From the NCBI GenBank assembly GCA_012934845.2, contig WNNJ02001724.1:1-64000 (forward strand): a stretch of 64,000 nucleotides of DNA, in the 5' to 3' direction. The position numbers and the translations under genes are program-made. Source of the stretch: Pomphorhynchus laevis. Its lineage: Eukaryota > Acanthocephala > Palaeacanthocephala > Echinorhynchida > Pomphorhynchidae. Under the pieces are notes generated by a model, which was not told the DNA's origin, searched no databases, and saw only the letters and a list, made by a program, of their open reading frames with translations. This document shows, one piece after another, positions 32,401 through 44,100 of the stretch. Numbering within the stretch: the first letter of the stretch is position 1; each line of letters starts with the position of its first letter.

Positions 32401-35400
32401 GTAATTTTCTGAACAGAGGTTAACGATTATTGAGTCAATAATATTATCGTCTGTATTGAATAAAAACTCTATTAATAAATAATAAAATCTACTTTTACTT
32501 TTTTAAAATATCTATTTGTTTTTGTTTAATTGCAATTTATTTATGGTACGAAATCAAAGCAACACAATTTCTATAATTCGAGAAAAAGGTCCAGTCTGAT
32601 CTTTCAATACCATATGTTGCTATTATCTTATATCCCATGAAAGTGATTACCTTTCGCGTATTATACAAGAGGCTCAATTTATATAAAATAATGCAGTGAT
32701 GTATAATAGTAAAACAGATTTTTAAAAATATCCTATCAAATTTATTGTTTTTTATATAATTTTTATAGTTAATTGAACTTAATTAATTATATTTGTTTTG
32801 ATTTGTGGCTATATATTTTTGTTTTGTGGTTTGAATTTTGTATTACTTTGTGAAAATATGCTCGTACAATTCATTTGATGTGATAGTTTCTTATACAGGG
32901 TCTTCTTTCGTTTTTTAATGTTGTACGATAACTCTTTAACATAAGAGACTTTTTCGTGTTGCGAAACTAAAGTTCATGATGATGATAGCAGCAGCTATTG
33001 AAATATTAACTACTTACAATAAGTTTTCAAAGTTTTTAACATACAGTATATTAGCGCCTCCAGAACAAAAATTTCATATTTGCTGTTTAAACGATCGAAC
33101 TGTCGCTGCAATAAAAGATCGAACTGTCGCTGCAATAAAAGATCAAACTGTCGCTGCAATAAAATATCGGACAGCCGCTGCTATAAACGACCATACAGCC
33201 GCTGCAACTAATGTCGTCGCAGCCTTCGCAATGAACGGACATTTCGCCGCTTCAATAATCGACCGAACAGCCGCTGAAACTAACGACCGCCAGCCGCTGC
33301 AGTAAACAACCGATCTGCAGCTGCAATAAACGATCAAATTTCCGTTTCAACTAATAACCTCCAAGCTGCTGCAGTAAAGGACCGATCTGCAGCCGCAATA
33401 AACGATCAAATTTCCGTTTCAACTAATGACCTCCAAGCTGCTGCAATGAACGATCGAGCTTCCGGTGCTACTCACAACCGTCTCGCCGGCGCAACTAACG
33501 ACCTCCCAGCCGCTACAATAAACGACCGAGCTGCCGATGCAACGACCGTCTAGCAGCTGCAATCTACTATTGCAAAACCGCTGCACGTAGCCGCAAGCAC
33601 ATACTTCCTAGTGCTCTGTATGTTGTCGGCGCATCGTTTTGAACGTCACAGGACTGATCCGCAAACACGGCCTTATTCCCAGTTGCCCAGGCTGAGGACT
33701 ATTGCCCTCATTTTATTCCGACCAAGAAATTGCTAGTGATCATTCCGACATGGTTGCAAGCAGCACCAACTATAGATCTGAGGAATCAATGTGTTTTTTA
33801 ATAAAAAGACAGGTTTTTTCTTTGGTTTTTTAATGTTGTATGATAACACTTTAACGTAAAAGACTTTTTCGTGTTGTGAAACTGAAGTTCCTGATGATAG
33901 CAGCAGCTATTGAAATATTGTACATAACCTTCTTTTCGAATAATGTAAATTGTCGTTTCTTTGATTACATCCTATAAATAAATCTAGCGTTACTGTTTCG
34001 AATAAAGCGGCATTTACAAGTGTTTAAAAAACTCAGCTTTTTTCGAAAAGTAAAAGTTTATTAAATGACATTTTGCTACTTTTTATTTTTATACAGGCTG
34101 TTCGAGGCATAAAATTTGATTGTAGTAATTATTCTTTTAAATTCCTTAGGAGTTATTGAAATATTAGGAGGCTCTTGTAATTTTTTCTCATTTAATTCAT
34201 TTTCTCGTTGCAAATCATCTTTTATCTGAACTATATCTAAGTTTTCTTTTAGTTACAATTATTTAACTAAAAGAAAAGTTTTCTTTTATTCTTTCAATTT
34301 ATTTGTAATTTATTCATTCAATTTAATAAATATTTAATTTGCTTTTATTTAATTTCTTTAATAAATACTTTATTTACCTCGATTTATTCTTTTTATTTTT
34401 AAATGACATTGCATTCATCATAGTATTTATTTAATATAATTAAAGTCATTATTAATTATTTATTTTTCATTATTAATTATTATTTATTTAATATTTTATT
34501 TTATATTTATATAGAAAATTATATAAAATGTAAAAATGATCATCACTTTTTTTCACTTGTGAATTTAGTAATTGAATTTAGTAAATGAATTGAGCATATT
34601 TAAAGGTGCATTCCTACAATTGCAAAATCAAAAATATTAAATATTTTGTATTAATATTAATATCAATTAACTACACTTTTTAATTAATTAACGCCTTTTA
34701 ATTTATGACCTTTTATATATTTGACCATGATATTAGATAAATCTTTTACAAATTGCAAACATAGACTTGTTTTTGTGATCCAAATTTTCGACTAACAATA
34801 TTAGTCATCGTCAGGGACATCTGAAATTAAAATTACAGTTTCAAAATTATAAAATGATACAAAATAAATATTTCCGAATTAAGAAATTTCATTAAGACCC
34901 ATAGAGTCTTAAGGAGCTTCCCATCTATGCGTATTTGATATTTATGGCAGGGTGTAGCATGCGATTAAGAAGAGCTGCCGTTCGGAGTTGTTTATTTTGA
35001 AGCTGTTCTTCTTATATATTTTTTCTGTGATTCTCCTTTTAATTTATTAATTAGTAGTAATTAGTATTTAGATTAAAAGGGGTTATTGGTAGATAAATTT
35101 GAAATTTATGGAATATTTATTTTATAAAGAAATAAGAATGATTAAATTATAATTAATGTTATCGGTAGATAAATTTGAAATTATTTTCAATATTTCGAAA
35201 ATAAATAATTATCATCAATAAGAAATTTTCAAATTTATGATTTTTGAATTTGTTTAAAAAGTTGAAGTATTTTATTTCAATCAAATTATTTTCAATTTTA
35301 TAATGTATTTTAACCGAATTATATTAAAAGTCTAATTTTTGAATTTGCTTTAAACAGTTTTTGTATGATAATTCAATTCTATTCAAAAATTCTAATTTTT

Positions 35401-37929
35401 GAATTTGTTATACACAGCTGATATTTTAATTATAACTTAAATGCATCGTTTCTGGACTATAATTAAAATTAATAATACACGCATATCAACGGAATTAAAA
35501 TATTCCATTATTGGATATAAAAATATAAAGACCAACGAAATATTTGTCCAAAATTTACAAAAAATAATTACTCATTTTCACTCTTTTCACAGGTTAAATT
35601 TCGTTTTATTTTTCGTAAATTAAATTATATTTTTGGTACAATAAAATGATATTTAGCAAAATTAAGTTACTCTAAATTTATTGTAAATTTCGCTTGTATC
35701 TAACTTCTCAAATATTGAACATGTCTGAAATTAGATGGTTTAAACCATATCATTAATTCGAATTTACCGATTATGAATCAATTAATAAAGATGATCAATT
35801 AGTTATTAATCATCTTTATGTAATTTAGTCATCTTACGATATAATTCGGTGATTATCATTTAAAAATGTAGATAACGACTATGATTATAAAACAATTTCA
35901 AATATTTTTTTATTATATACGAATATGACATAAACAATTTAAACGTTATCAAGTAACCTTTCATTATCCGAAATTGTTAAATCTAAGCAGGTAAGTCAAT
36001 TAATAACAGTTATGTAAATCTAACAGACGAATCTTATGTAATTAGTTTGTGAACTTTAAAATTGAACGTCTTAACATTACATGAATTATAATTTAATCAT
36101 TTTTTTTATAAAATAAATCTTCCATAATTAAATACCCCATAATTAAATTTTATAAAACTTTGAATTTTTATGGACATTGCCATGTATTTAATATTCCATA
36201 TTAAATATTCCATTAAAATGTCGTAAAACTTTCTTTTTTTCATGTCATTGACACCTATTTAATTCACATCAGCATTTAATACTTTATTTGATATGGTTGA
36301 ATATGGTTTACTACTCTACTTACATGACAATGGATTTTAAATAGCGCGTTGTTACAGTTAAATTCTTAATATTTATTTTTTATGTTTTAATTTGTAAATA
36401 TAGAAATATACCACAATTATAACATTAAATATTTGGTATGTTTAATCTGATATCTATTTTATTAATTTTTGTAAATAATTTATCTATTTTATTAATTTTC
36501 GCTTGTAAATATAGAAATACACCACAATTTGAACATTAAATATTTGGTATGTTTAATCTGATATCTATTTTATTAATTTTTGTAAATAATTTATCTATTT
36601 TATTAATTTTCGCTTGTAAATATAGAAATACGGTTTTTATAAACGTATTATTTTTTATTATAATAATCTATAAATTATAAGTCGAAATGATTTATATCTT
36701 ACTATATATTCATAAATTTACATTTCTAATACCTCTACGCATAGCACCGGTGTCGTTATCTAAAACTAGAGGAGATCTTATGAGAAATGTTGATGCACAT
36801 TATTATGGCTATTTGGACGAGGATGATGATCACGTGTTGGAAGTAGAACGAAAGGCAGAAGCAGAGGGTATGCTGATTTCGTTATTAATATTTAGTACAT
36901 CGATTTAATTTATTACAAAAAATCGATTTAATACAGTTAAATACGTCAAATTATGTTTTAAAAATTAAAAATTATGAAGTTAATATCATTCTGCTTCGAT
37001 AGAACGAGATGATTATCTGATTGTATCATATTATATTATTTAACAGTAAAATATCAGATAAGCATATTTTTATTTGTATTGATTCCAATCAATATGAAAT
37101 CACTAAATACAGGAATCTTTTACATATATTTTAGCAAGATGTAAGAAAATTAAAGAGTGGAACGAAAGATATGGAGATAATAAAGTAGATAATCTAGCAA
37201 GTCTTCAAGAAGATAAAGTGACAGCCGCAGTATGTATTATTTAGCATAAACTAATCTTTCTACTTAGATCTATCAGTTGTGTATGTACGAAAGTATAATG
37301 TTATTGATTGTTAATTAATAAATCGCAAGTATTGATTATTCGTGTTTATTTAGAGCGGCTCTCCTTCATGGATTGACATAGACATATCAGTAGACCATCG
37401 AAGGTTACTATCTCATGTTCCAGTAATTTCAAAATCGGAGGTATTTTAATGAATTAAAATTAAATAAAAAATAAAATTTTCAAACGTTTTTAAATTTAAA
37501 TTACGAAAATATAAGTGGTAATGTTTAAGACATTTATAGTTTCGTACATTAATTTATCTTCCTCATTAATCGCTTAGATCGCTCTCGCCCTAAACGCGAC
37601 CATGCAAATATCTATATGGAATATAATAATTGTCAAAACAGACAATAAATTATTTAGTCATATCTAACCAGTAATGATCCTATAGATTGTTTCATCTACT
37701 TTGAGAAATAAGTGAAAAAAAAATTAAAACGACAAAAAGGTTACCAAAAATTTGTTTCACTCTGCAACATCAATATTTGTTATTTGATTCTTATTTAAAC
37801 CACGTCAATTTTCTCAATACGTAGATTGAGAAGCTTATTTTGCAACGTGGTACATACAATGAAGTTGACAGCGAAGATATTATTATGACCGAGACTAACG
37901 ATGATGTATCAGAAGATCGTACAGAATGA
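26467..37929 (+). CDS. ISY1: ISY1, pre-mRNA-splicing factor
   Basis: ISY1 belongs to the NineTeen complex-related set of the spliceosome and acts in the nucleus. Eleven coding exons: 26467-26469 (ATG alone), 26516-26538, 28086-28143, 29625-29733, 29783-29895, 31667-31728, 31775-31830, 36745-36867, 37135-37229, 37354-37440 and 37825-37929 (TGA). All joins keep frame and give 277 residues (human: 285). Diagnostic blocks in order: ARNSEKAMTALARWRQ, ERRPYLASE, GLGEFRIRDINDEINKLL, ELGGPDY, YFGAAKDLPGVRELFEQE, YYGYLDEDDD and a shorter SHVP region. The first intron (46 bases) follows the start codon directly. Introns 4 and 6 are 49 and 46 bases; intron 7 is 4.9 kb and full of repeats. The C-terminus (after SHVPVISKSE) is diverged from the mammalian RRKK..LL helix. 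Confidence 0.95.
26672..27258 (+). repeat. 299-bp tandem duplication in ISY1 intron 2
   Basis: 26672-26970 and 26971-27258 are almost identical over the whole unit (one or two differences seen), so the duplication is recent. The small open frames inside are a by-product; no family recognised. Confidence 0.9.
27900..28013 (+). mobile_element. Half copy of the 3608-3830 MITE family
   Basis: ATCCATTATTGATAAA..AATTATTGGAGCT.GATCAAAGAAAAGAGG and TTGATATTTCGCTAAC follow the left arm of the foldback at 3608. The right arm is missing. It lies just before ISY1 exon 3. Confidence 0.75.
28389..28690 (+). repeat. ~100-bp tandem repeat, three copies
   Basis: CTCCCTGTCATCATCT starts units at 28389, 28484 and 28586 (95 and 102 bp). 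Each ends in GGTTGASTAATAAATAA, which resembles the GAATTGACTAATAAATAACAG block of the AT-rich module at 46430 and 10470. The array thus seems derived from that dispersed family. Confidence 0.85.
28700..29000 (-). mobile_element. Copy of the composite AT-rich/hairpin repeat
   Basis: It shows the same order as 46256-46590: AGCTGAGACTACGTATT, AT-rich middle, GAATTGATTAATAAATAACAGACG, ATCATCAG..GGAACTGC and TTTCCTCTGATGAAATTTGA. Confidence 0.7.
32040..32305 (+). repeat. Direct duplication (~90 bp, period ~177)
   Basis: TTTATACTCAAACATTTGCTAGACAG and the following ~60 bases occur at ~32050 and ~32228 with few differences. Confidence 0.85.
32308..32412 (+). mobile_element. Decayed copy of the 3608-3830 MITE family
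   Basis: It carries ATCCATTATTGATAAAG, GGATCAAAGAAAAGAGG and a perfect 22-base palindrome CAGAAAATTACGTAATTTTC(TG), as in the centre of the foldback at 3608. Confidence 0.7.
32902..33919 (+). mobile_element. Segment with ~103-bp direct terminal repeats around a GC-rich minisatellite
   Basis: 32902-33007 and 33817-33919 are ~90% alike (GGTTTTTTAATGTTGTA, ACTTTTTCGTGTTG, TAGCAGCAGCTATTGAAATATT). The interior is much richer in G and C than the surrounding intron and includes the 24-bp repeat at 33090-33560. A third, partial terminal-repeat copy stands at ~32138-32200. No coding domain was recognised. It could be a small non-autonomous element with direct terminal repeats, or a local duplication. 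Confidence 0.55.
33090..33560 (+). repeat. 24-27-bp GC-rich minisatellite
   Basis: Units of the type GATCGAACTGTCGCTGCAATAAA recur about 18 times with drift. The early units keep a + frame open as repeats of TVAAIKDR / AAAINDH type, and the - strand is open too. It lies in ISY1 intron 7; there is no sign that it is an exon. Confidence 0.85.
36392..36613 (+). repeat. 111-bp tandem duplication
   Basis: TTGTAAATATAGAAATA starts copies at 36392 and 36503 and a stub at 36614. The copies are nearly identical. It lies in ISY1 intron 7, ~130 bases before exon 8. Confidence 0.9.
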
Positions 37930-38181
37930 AGTCAATACAGTAACTTTGTAAATTATACCTACATGTTAAATTATTACAATATCATTTTAACATAAAATTG
38001 AAAATATAGATTTCTCTGTTTATTATGTTTGAAAAATGTTTTAGCTCGGTTATTGCTTCCAAGATACAGGAGCTGTTTTCTTTTGAAATATCTTAAATTC
38101 ATCTTTAATTCTAAGGGAATATGACGAAACTAATCAATTACACAAGTCAATTATCTAAATTGGATATTTTTTTATTTTTAC
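37930..38181. other. 252-bp tail-to-tail spacer between ISY1 and SLC4A1AP
   Basis: The two stop codons face each other. An AATAAA-type signal for the - strand gene is seen as TTTATT at ~38170. No other feature. Confidence 0.6.
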
Positions 38182-41100
38182 TCAGTAACCGAGTTTATCG
38201 TTCAAGCTTGTTCTTCCATCTCCATGCTGATCTGTAAAAACAAATTGTTAAAATAACATCACATTAAATAGAAGTTACCCTTTGGAGGTTGCCATTCGAT
38301 AAACTTGTCAACTTCTTCAAATAAATCATCTGTGCTTGCTTTTTCAATGGAGATGTGTTGCATAACTGTCGGTTGTATCCCTTTGAATTTACAAATATAT
38401 TGCTCCTTATCTTCATTTTTTGTTTTTCTTTCATGGGAGATATTCTGTTTACTGTTGTCTTGTATTACTGATACAATATCGACATTTGCATTGTCAATCT
38501 GAAAAGAAGGGGATTTTTGCCGAAGTCCCGGAAGTTTGACCGAAATTCCTTCTTTAACCTGCTTTTCAGCTACATTTTCATCGACAGTTATATCAGACAC
38601 GTTTGAACTGTTTTCGATAGCTTTTAATTCGTTTTCTAACTAAATTTAATATTTAACAATATAAATCAGCAACGTTTTATTCGTTAAAAACATAAAATCA
38701 TCTTCTACTCTATTAGATTAATAGTTATATTTTGGAAAACATGCTACATTTGCTAAGCTTAAATAAAAAATTGCAAGTTATTCGTTTAAAAAAACGAATA
38801 ACTTGCAATTCAAAAAACGTTGCGATTATCATTACTTCCTAACAATAATTAGGAAGTTTCAATAAAATTAAAAAGTCTCGAATAAAAAAAGTTAAAAATA
38901 AATTAAAAAGTCTCGTGAAGCGTATCAATAGCAAGAAAAGCGTGATATCGAAAACTTTTCATTTTGTCTTGTTGTGATTTCAGTTATTTGATGACTCGGT
39001 CCAACAGAGTCTATAAGGGGTTCACATAAAAGACTGTAGAACACATAAGATCATATCAGATCATACGGTTAAAACCAGATCATAACTGAGTTCGATAGAT
39101 CGAGAATCAACGCTGTCTAGTTGTGATTTCAGCTATTTGATGACTCGGTCTAGCAGCGTCTATTAGGGTTCACATAAAAGACTGTAGAACACATAAGTTC
39201 ATATCATATCATAAGATTAAATCCAGATCATAACTGAGTTCGATAGATCGATAATCAACACTGTCTAGTTGTGATTTCAGTTATTTGATGACTCAGTCCA
39301 ACAGCGTCTATTAGGGGTTCACATAAAAGACTGTAGAACACATACGATCATATCATATCATAAGATTAAAACCAGATCATAACTGAGTCCGATAGATCGA
39401 GAATCAACGCTGTCTAGTTGTGATTTCAGTTATTTGATGACTCGGTTCAGCAGCGTCTATTAGGGGTTTACATAAATGACTGTAGAACACATAAGGTCAT
39501 ATCAGATCATACGAATAAAACCAGATCATAACTGAGTTCGATAGATCGATAATCAACGCTGTATAGTTGTGATTTCAGCTATTTGATGACTCGGTCCAGC
39601 AGCGTCTATTAGGGGTTTACATAAATGACTGTAGAACACATAAGGTCATATCAGATCATACGAATAAAACCATATCATAACTGAGTTCGATAGATCGAGA
39701 ATCAACGCTGTCTAGTTGTGATTTCAGCTATTTGATGACTCGGTACAGCAGCGTCTATTAGGGGTTCACATAAAAGACTGTAGAACACACAAGATCATAT
39801 CAGATCATAAGATTAAAACCAGATCATAACTGAGTTCGATAGATCGAGAATCAACACTGTCTAGTTGTGATTTCAGTTATTTGATGACTCGGTCCAGCAG
39901 CGTCTATTAGGGGTTCACATAAAAGACTGTAGAACACAAGATCATATCAGATCATAAGATTAAAACTAGATCATAACTGAGTTTGATAGATCTATAATAA
40001 ACGCTCATATTCTTCTAGCCAGACAGAGAGATGATTCATTAGGTACTTAACGATAGATTAGTTTAAGATTAAATAACGAAAACGCGTATTTATCTAACTT
40101 CTTGCGCGTATAAATTGAATTCTTTTTAGTTTAGCAAACACGGATTTAATAATCAATAGAATTAAACGGATATTACTTTTTAAATTTATAATAGAATTAT
40201 ACAATAAGATAACAAAATATATTCGTAAAGCTAAAATTGAAAATCCTAAACAATTTTGATTCTTCCATAAATGTATTTAACAATATTTATTGTGAGATAA
40301 TAGTCTGTAAAAGTTAAATCGCCAAATTACCTTTTCGAGTTCTTTTAACCAATTCTTGTATTCACTTGTACAATTTGTCGATAATTTTACGAGTTTTAAA
40401 GCTTTTGATTTTTCATGAAACAGACGAGTGAGTCTGAAACGAATCTCAGCACGCTCTCGAGATCCTAAAGCGCCTTGCTGCAAGCTTTTTATATATTGAT
40501 CAAGATCGTTGTTATCGATAGCGGATTCAGCTTAAATCAAAAACAATTAAATTAAGATTTTACTGTGTTTTCATTCTGAAGAAAATGAAAATATGAACAT
40601 TTTATAATTCGCGTAATGCACTCTATAATTATGAGGTCATTGTGAAATAAGATAAATTTTATAATTAGTTAGCATTTATCAATTTAAGTTGATGTTCAGG
40701 TGTCATATACTCACTCTCTGTATCATTTTATGTATAATAAAATGATAAAATTTGTAAATAAGAAAACAAACTTTTACTCCCCTTAACTAACGATATGCGT
40801 TTATTATATCGTTATTTTCAATAACTGCTAAAATCAAAAAAGAAAAGTTTAACAACCATAAAATAATTGTTCATAAAATTATATAAATTAAAAAATATAT
40901 TTAATTATTAAATAAATTAAATAAAAATTATTAAAAAATGTAAATAATTATAAATTATTATTAAATTACTGATTAAAATAAAATCAAAAAAATTAAACAA
41001 CCGATTTTATAGCCGATTTCATTATAATTTATAAATTAAATAAAAAATTATTAAAAAATTATAAATTTATTTTAATTAGTAAATTATAAATTATTATTAA

Positions 41101-44100
41101 ATAATTTAATAGTCCGAGATAATTATAAAAATAAATATATAAATATATAAATGATTATTTAAAATATTTTAAAAAGTGGCGAGTTACAGTTCGAACTGTT
41201 AAAGTTTCTATCACTTTAACAGCTAAAAGGTACTGTAAACATGTCTAGCCTATATTGTCACGATTGTAATGTTTTATTACAATCGTTATTAATGTCTTTT
41301 ACTCAAAATATAATCCCAGTTTCATCATCAAAACATACTTATTATAAAAAAATATAATTCTAACTAATTCTACTTATTATAGTTTTAAACATACCAGATT
41401 TTGCTTTTACCAGTTTCGTTTTCAATTGCTTTTCCTCTTCGATATAGTGTCGAACTAATTCTGTCTCAAAACAAAGCATAATTTCAAAAATGAAATACTC
41501 AACTAAGAACCTACTGAGCTCTGGAAAGTGTGAACTGTTTGAAGATCAATTGCACTATTTTTTCCGTTTGCACTGTTGATATATCGCTGTGCACGGATTC
41601 GCCTTTTCTTTTCAAGCTCTCCAGTACGATCGAAAAATGAATCTTCGTCGCTACTGTAGAAATCATTTTCTGCTAAACGCTCATCTCTACTTTTCAATGA
41701 ATTAAACGCTAAATATTAATTCCAACATAATAAAATAAAAATATGTACTTTACATAATTGTTCATCAGGATCTAGCAAGTTCATATTGTCTAGAATATTA
41801 CAAGCTTCAAGTGCACATTTACGTATAATTTGTTTCTTTCGTCCAGAATCCACTACCTCTGCAATGATTGGCTTTCCAAACTCATCTTCAGCCGGTAATC
41901 TATTTTAAAAGTGGAGAAATTGTGATTTGTTTATCGAATAATGCTAGAGCACAGCTAGCGTTAAATGAGGAGCATATCAATTTCCATGTTGATTTAATTA
42001 GGTATATTAATCTAATTTCAATCATCTATTAATTTATTTCCAAATCAGAGAGAACAAAAGTGTCTGGTAAATTAAAAATGCAATTTTATTGAAATGACTT
42101 AAATGCAAAAAGCACATTGATGTTGATGTTCGCAGCGATCGCAAACTCTTGATAGTTGGATGTGATGATCTTCTGGTATATGTCGAATATAGCGGTTTGA
42201 GCACGTTAAATGTAATGAAACGCCGCAACTAATAAACTTGTAATCGCCAATCTCAAAAGTATGGGTAAAAAATTATAGTTTGTGAAATTTTTATGATAAC
42301 GGGATAACCATTAGACGGCCACACACATTTTTCTAAACAGTAAATTATGTAAAAGGTCTGATTTTATCGTCATCTCTAAATATTGTGTTATTTAAAGACG
42401 AAACTCTGAAACGATTTGTAGTCAAATATGTAAGTGATAAAGATGTTAAAATTTTAATATTTACAGTTATAGAAATTCTGCATCGAAATTCTTAATTTAG
42501 TTATTGAATAACCTTTATTTTTATTTACTTACGTAATTGAACACATAAACTGATGTGATGGTAGTTCTTCGAAATGAAAACGCATATCGCGTCCAACTCT
42601 ATCAAAGTATTTAGCAAGTTCGGCTTTTGGATCGTTATGATATGCCTTCTCCTGAGTCAAATCGTCTTCCATTTGATCGGAATTGTAACAAATCTGGTCT
42701 ATAAGTTGTTGATCTGATAACATTCTGCGCTTCTTAACCTTTTTGGAAATGTTTCGTATTCGTTCGTATATTGAACGCATTTGTGAGTGCGTTATATCAG
42801 TGCTAATAAAATCTGCTGGATTATTGCATTCATCTGGTGCCTAAAAACATAAATGGATATGAAATGTACATGACAGAAAAGGTATCGTGACGGCTATATA
42901 TTAGACTAGTCTTCATATAACATTTTTACATGACATTGATGCAGATGTTTCAAATTAATTTTTATAAAATTAATCTTTATACAAATGGATATTAACAAAT
43001 TAATATTTTTATTATTTGTTGGCGAGAAATATATTATTATTAAAAAATATTATTACATAAAAATATTAAATTATTTAATATTAAATATATTACATTATAT
43101 TTAATATATAAATTATTTATATTAAATTATTTAATATATTAAAATATTAAAATATATTAGAAATATTTAATTATTTGTTGGCGAGATATTGTTAATTATT
43201 TAAAAATAAAATTCTTTAAAAAAAATGTTGGCGAGATAGAAAAAGTTAATAAAATTCAATTCGGATATTATTTTGGATCTCATTCTATAATGAAATAATC
43301 ATGATAACATGCAATTGTTTTTTAGTAAAAGTTCTATAAAGCTCTTTTAAATTTAAAAGTTATATTGAACCAGCTAAACTATAATTCAATAAACAATTTT
43401 ATAAAAGTAAACAATTTAATTTATGTTAAAATGACTAAAAAGTATTTTTTTTAAAGCATTTATGAAATAAAATGTACATTTAACGTTGTATGCCTTGGCT
43501 TATTTTAACTTAATTTTAGATTAAAATTAGATTAATATTTCAAAATATTACAAATTGGCTAAAGGATGTAGAGTGTATTTTTAAATTATATGCATTTAAT
43601 TGAATGTACTTTAAAAAGCAAATTTTAATTTCTAAAAATTATTTTAAAAAATTAATTTAAAATAATAATTGCTATCTAAATGTGCTGCAAATCAGTAAAT
43701 AATAGAATTTAAAAATATAAACTTTAAATATTGTATTAATTTTTATAAAACGTTGAATTAAATAAATTATTTCAAAACATTGTAAATATGCTTACCAAAG
43801 TAATTAACTTAAATACCAAGTCGACATAATATTGAGATTAGTGTAATAATAAAACAATTCTTTCGCGTCTGGCTTACATGTTTTATAATAAAACAATATC
43901 ACTTCTATTCTATTTCATTTTATATCCTAATTCATTCAGCATCTATGAAGATCGCTAATTTGACGCTCCATAAGACGTTCAATCAAACTCACATAGCAAT
44001 CGACATTTAACATTTTGAAATAATCACAGCTATTTAAGTATTTCGTTTCATCCAGGGAGTTGTTTATACTTTGCATTAAAAACAAAGACTAACATTACAA

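Noticed and set aside
33143-33337. Alanine-rich protein on either strand
   Set aside because: Both strands are open because of the GC-rich 24-bp unit; no start context, splice sites or continuation.
38965-40004. CRISPR-like array
   Set aside because: The repeats are contiguous 149-bp units without spacers in a eukaryotic intron; an ordinary satellite.
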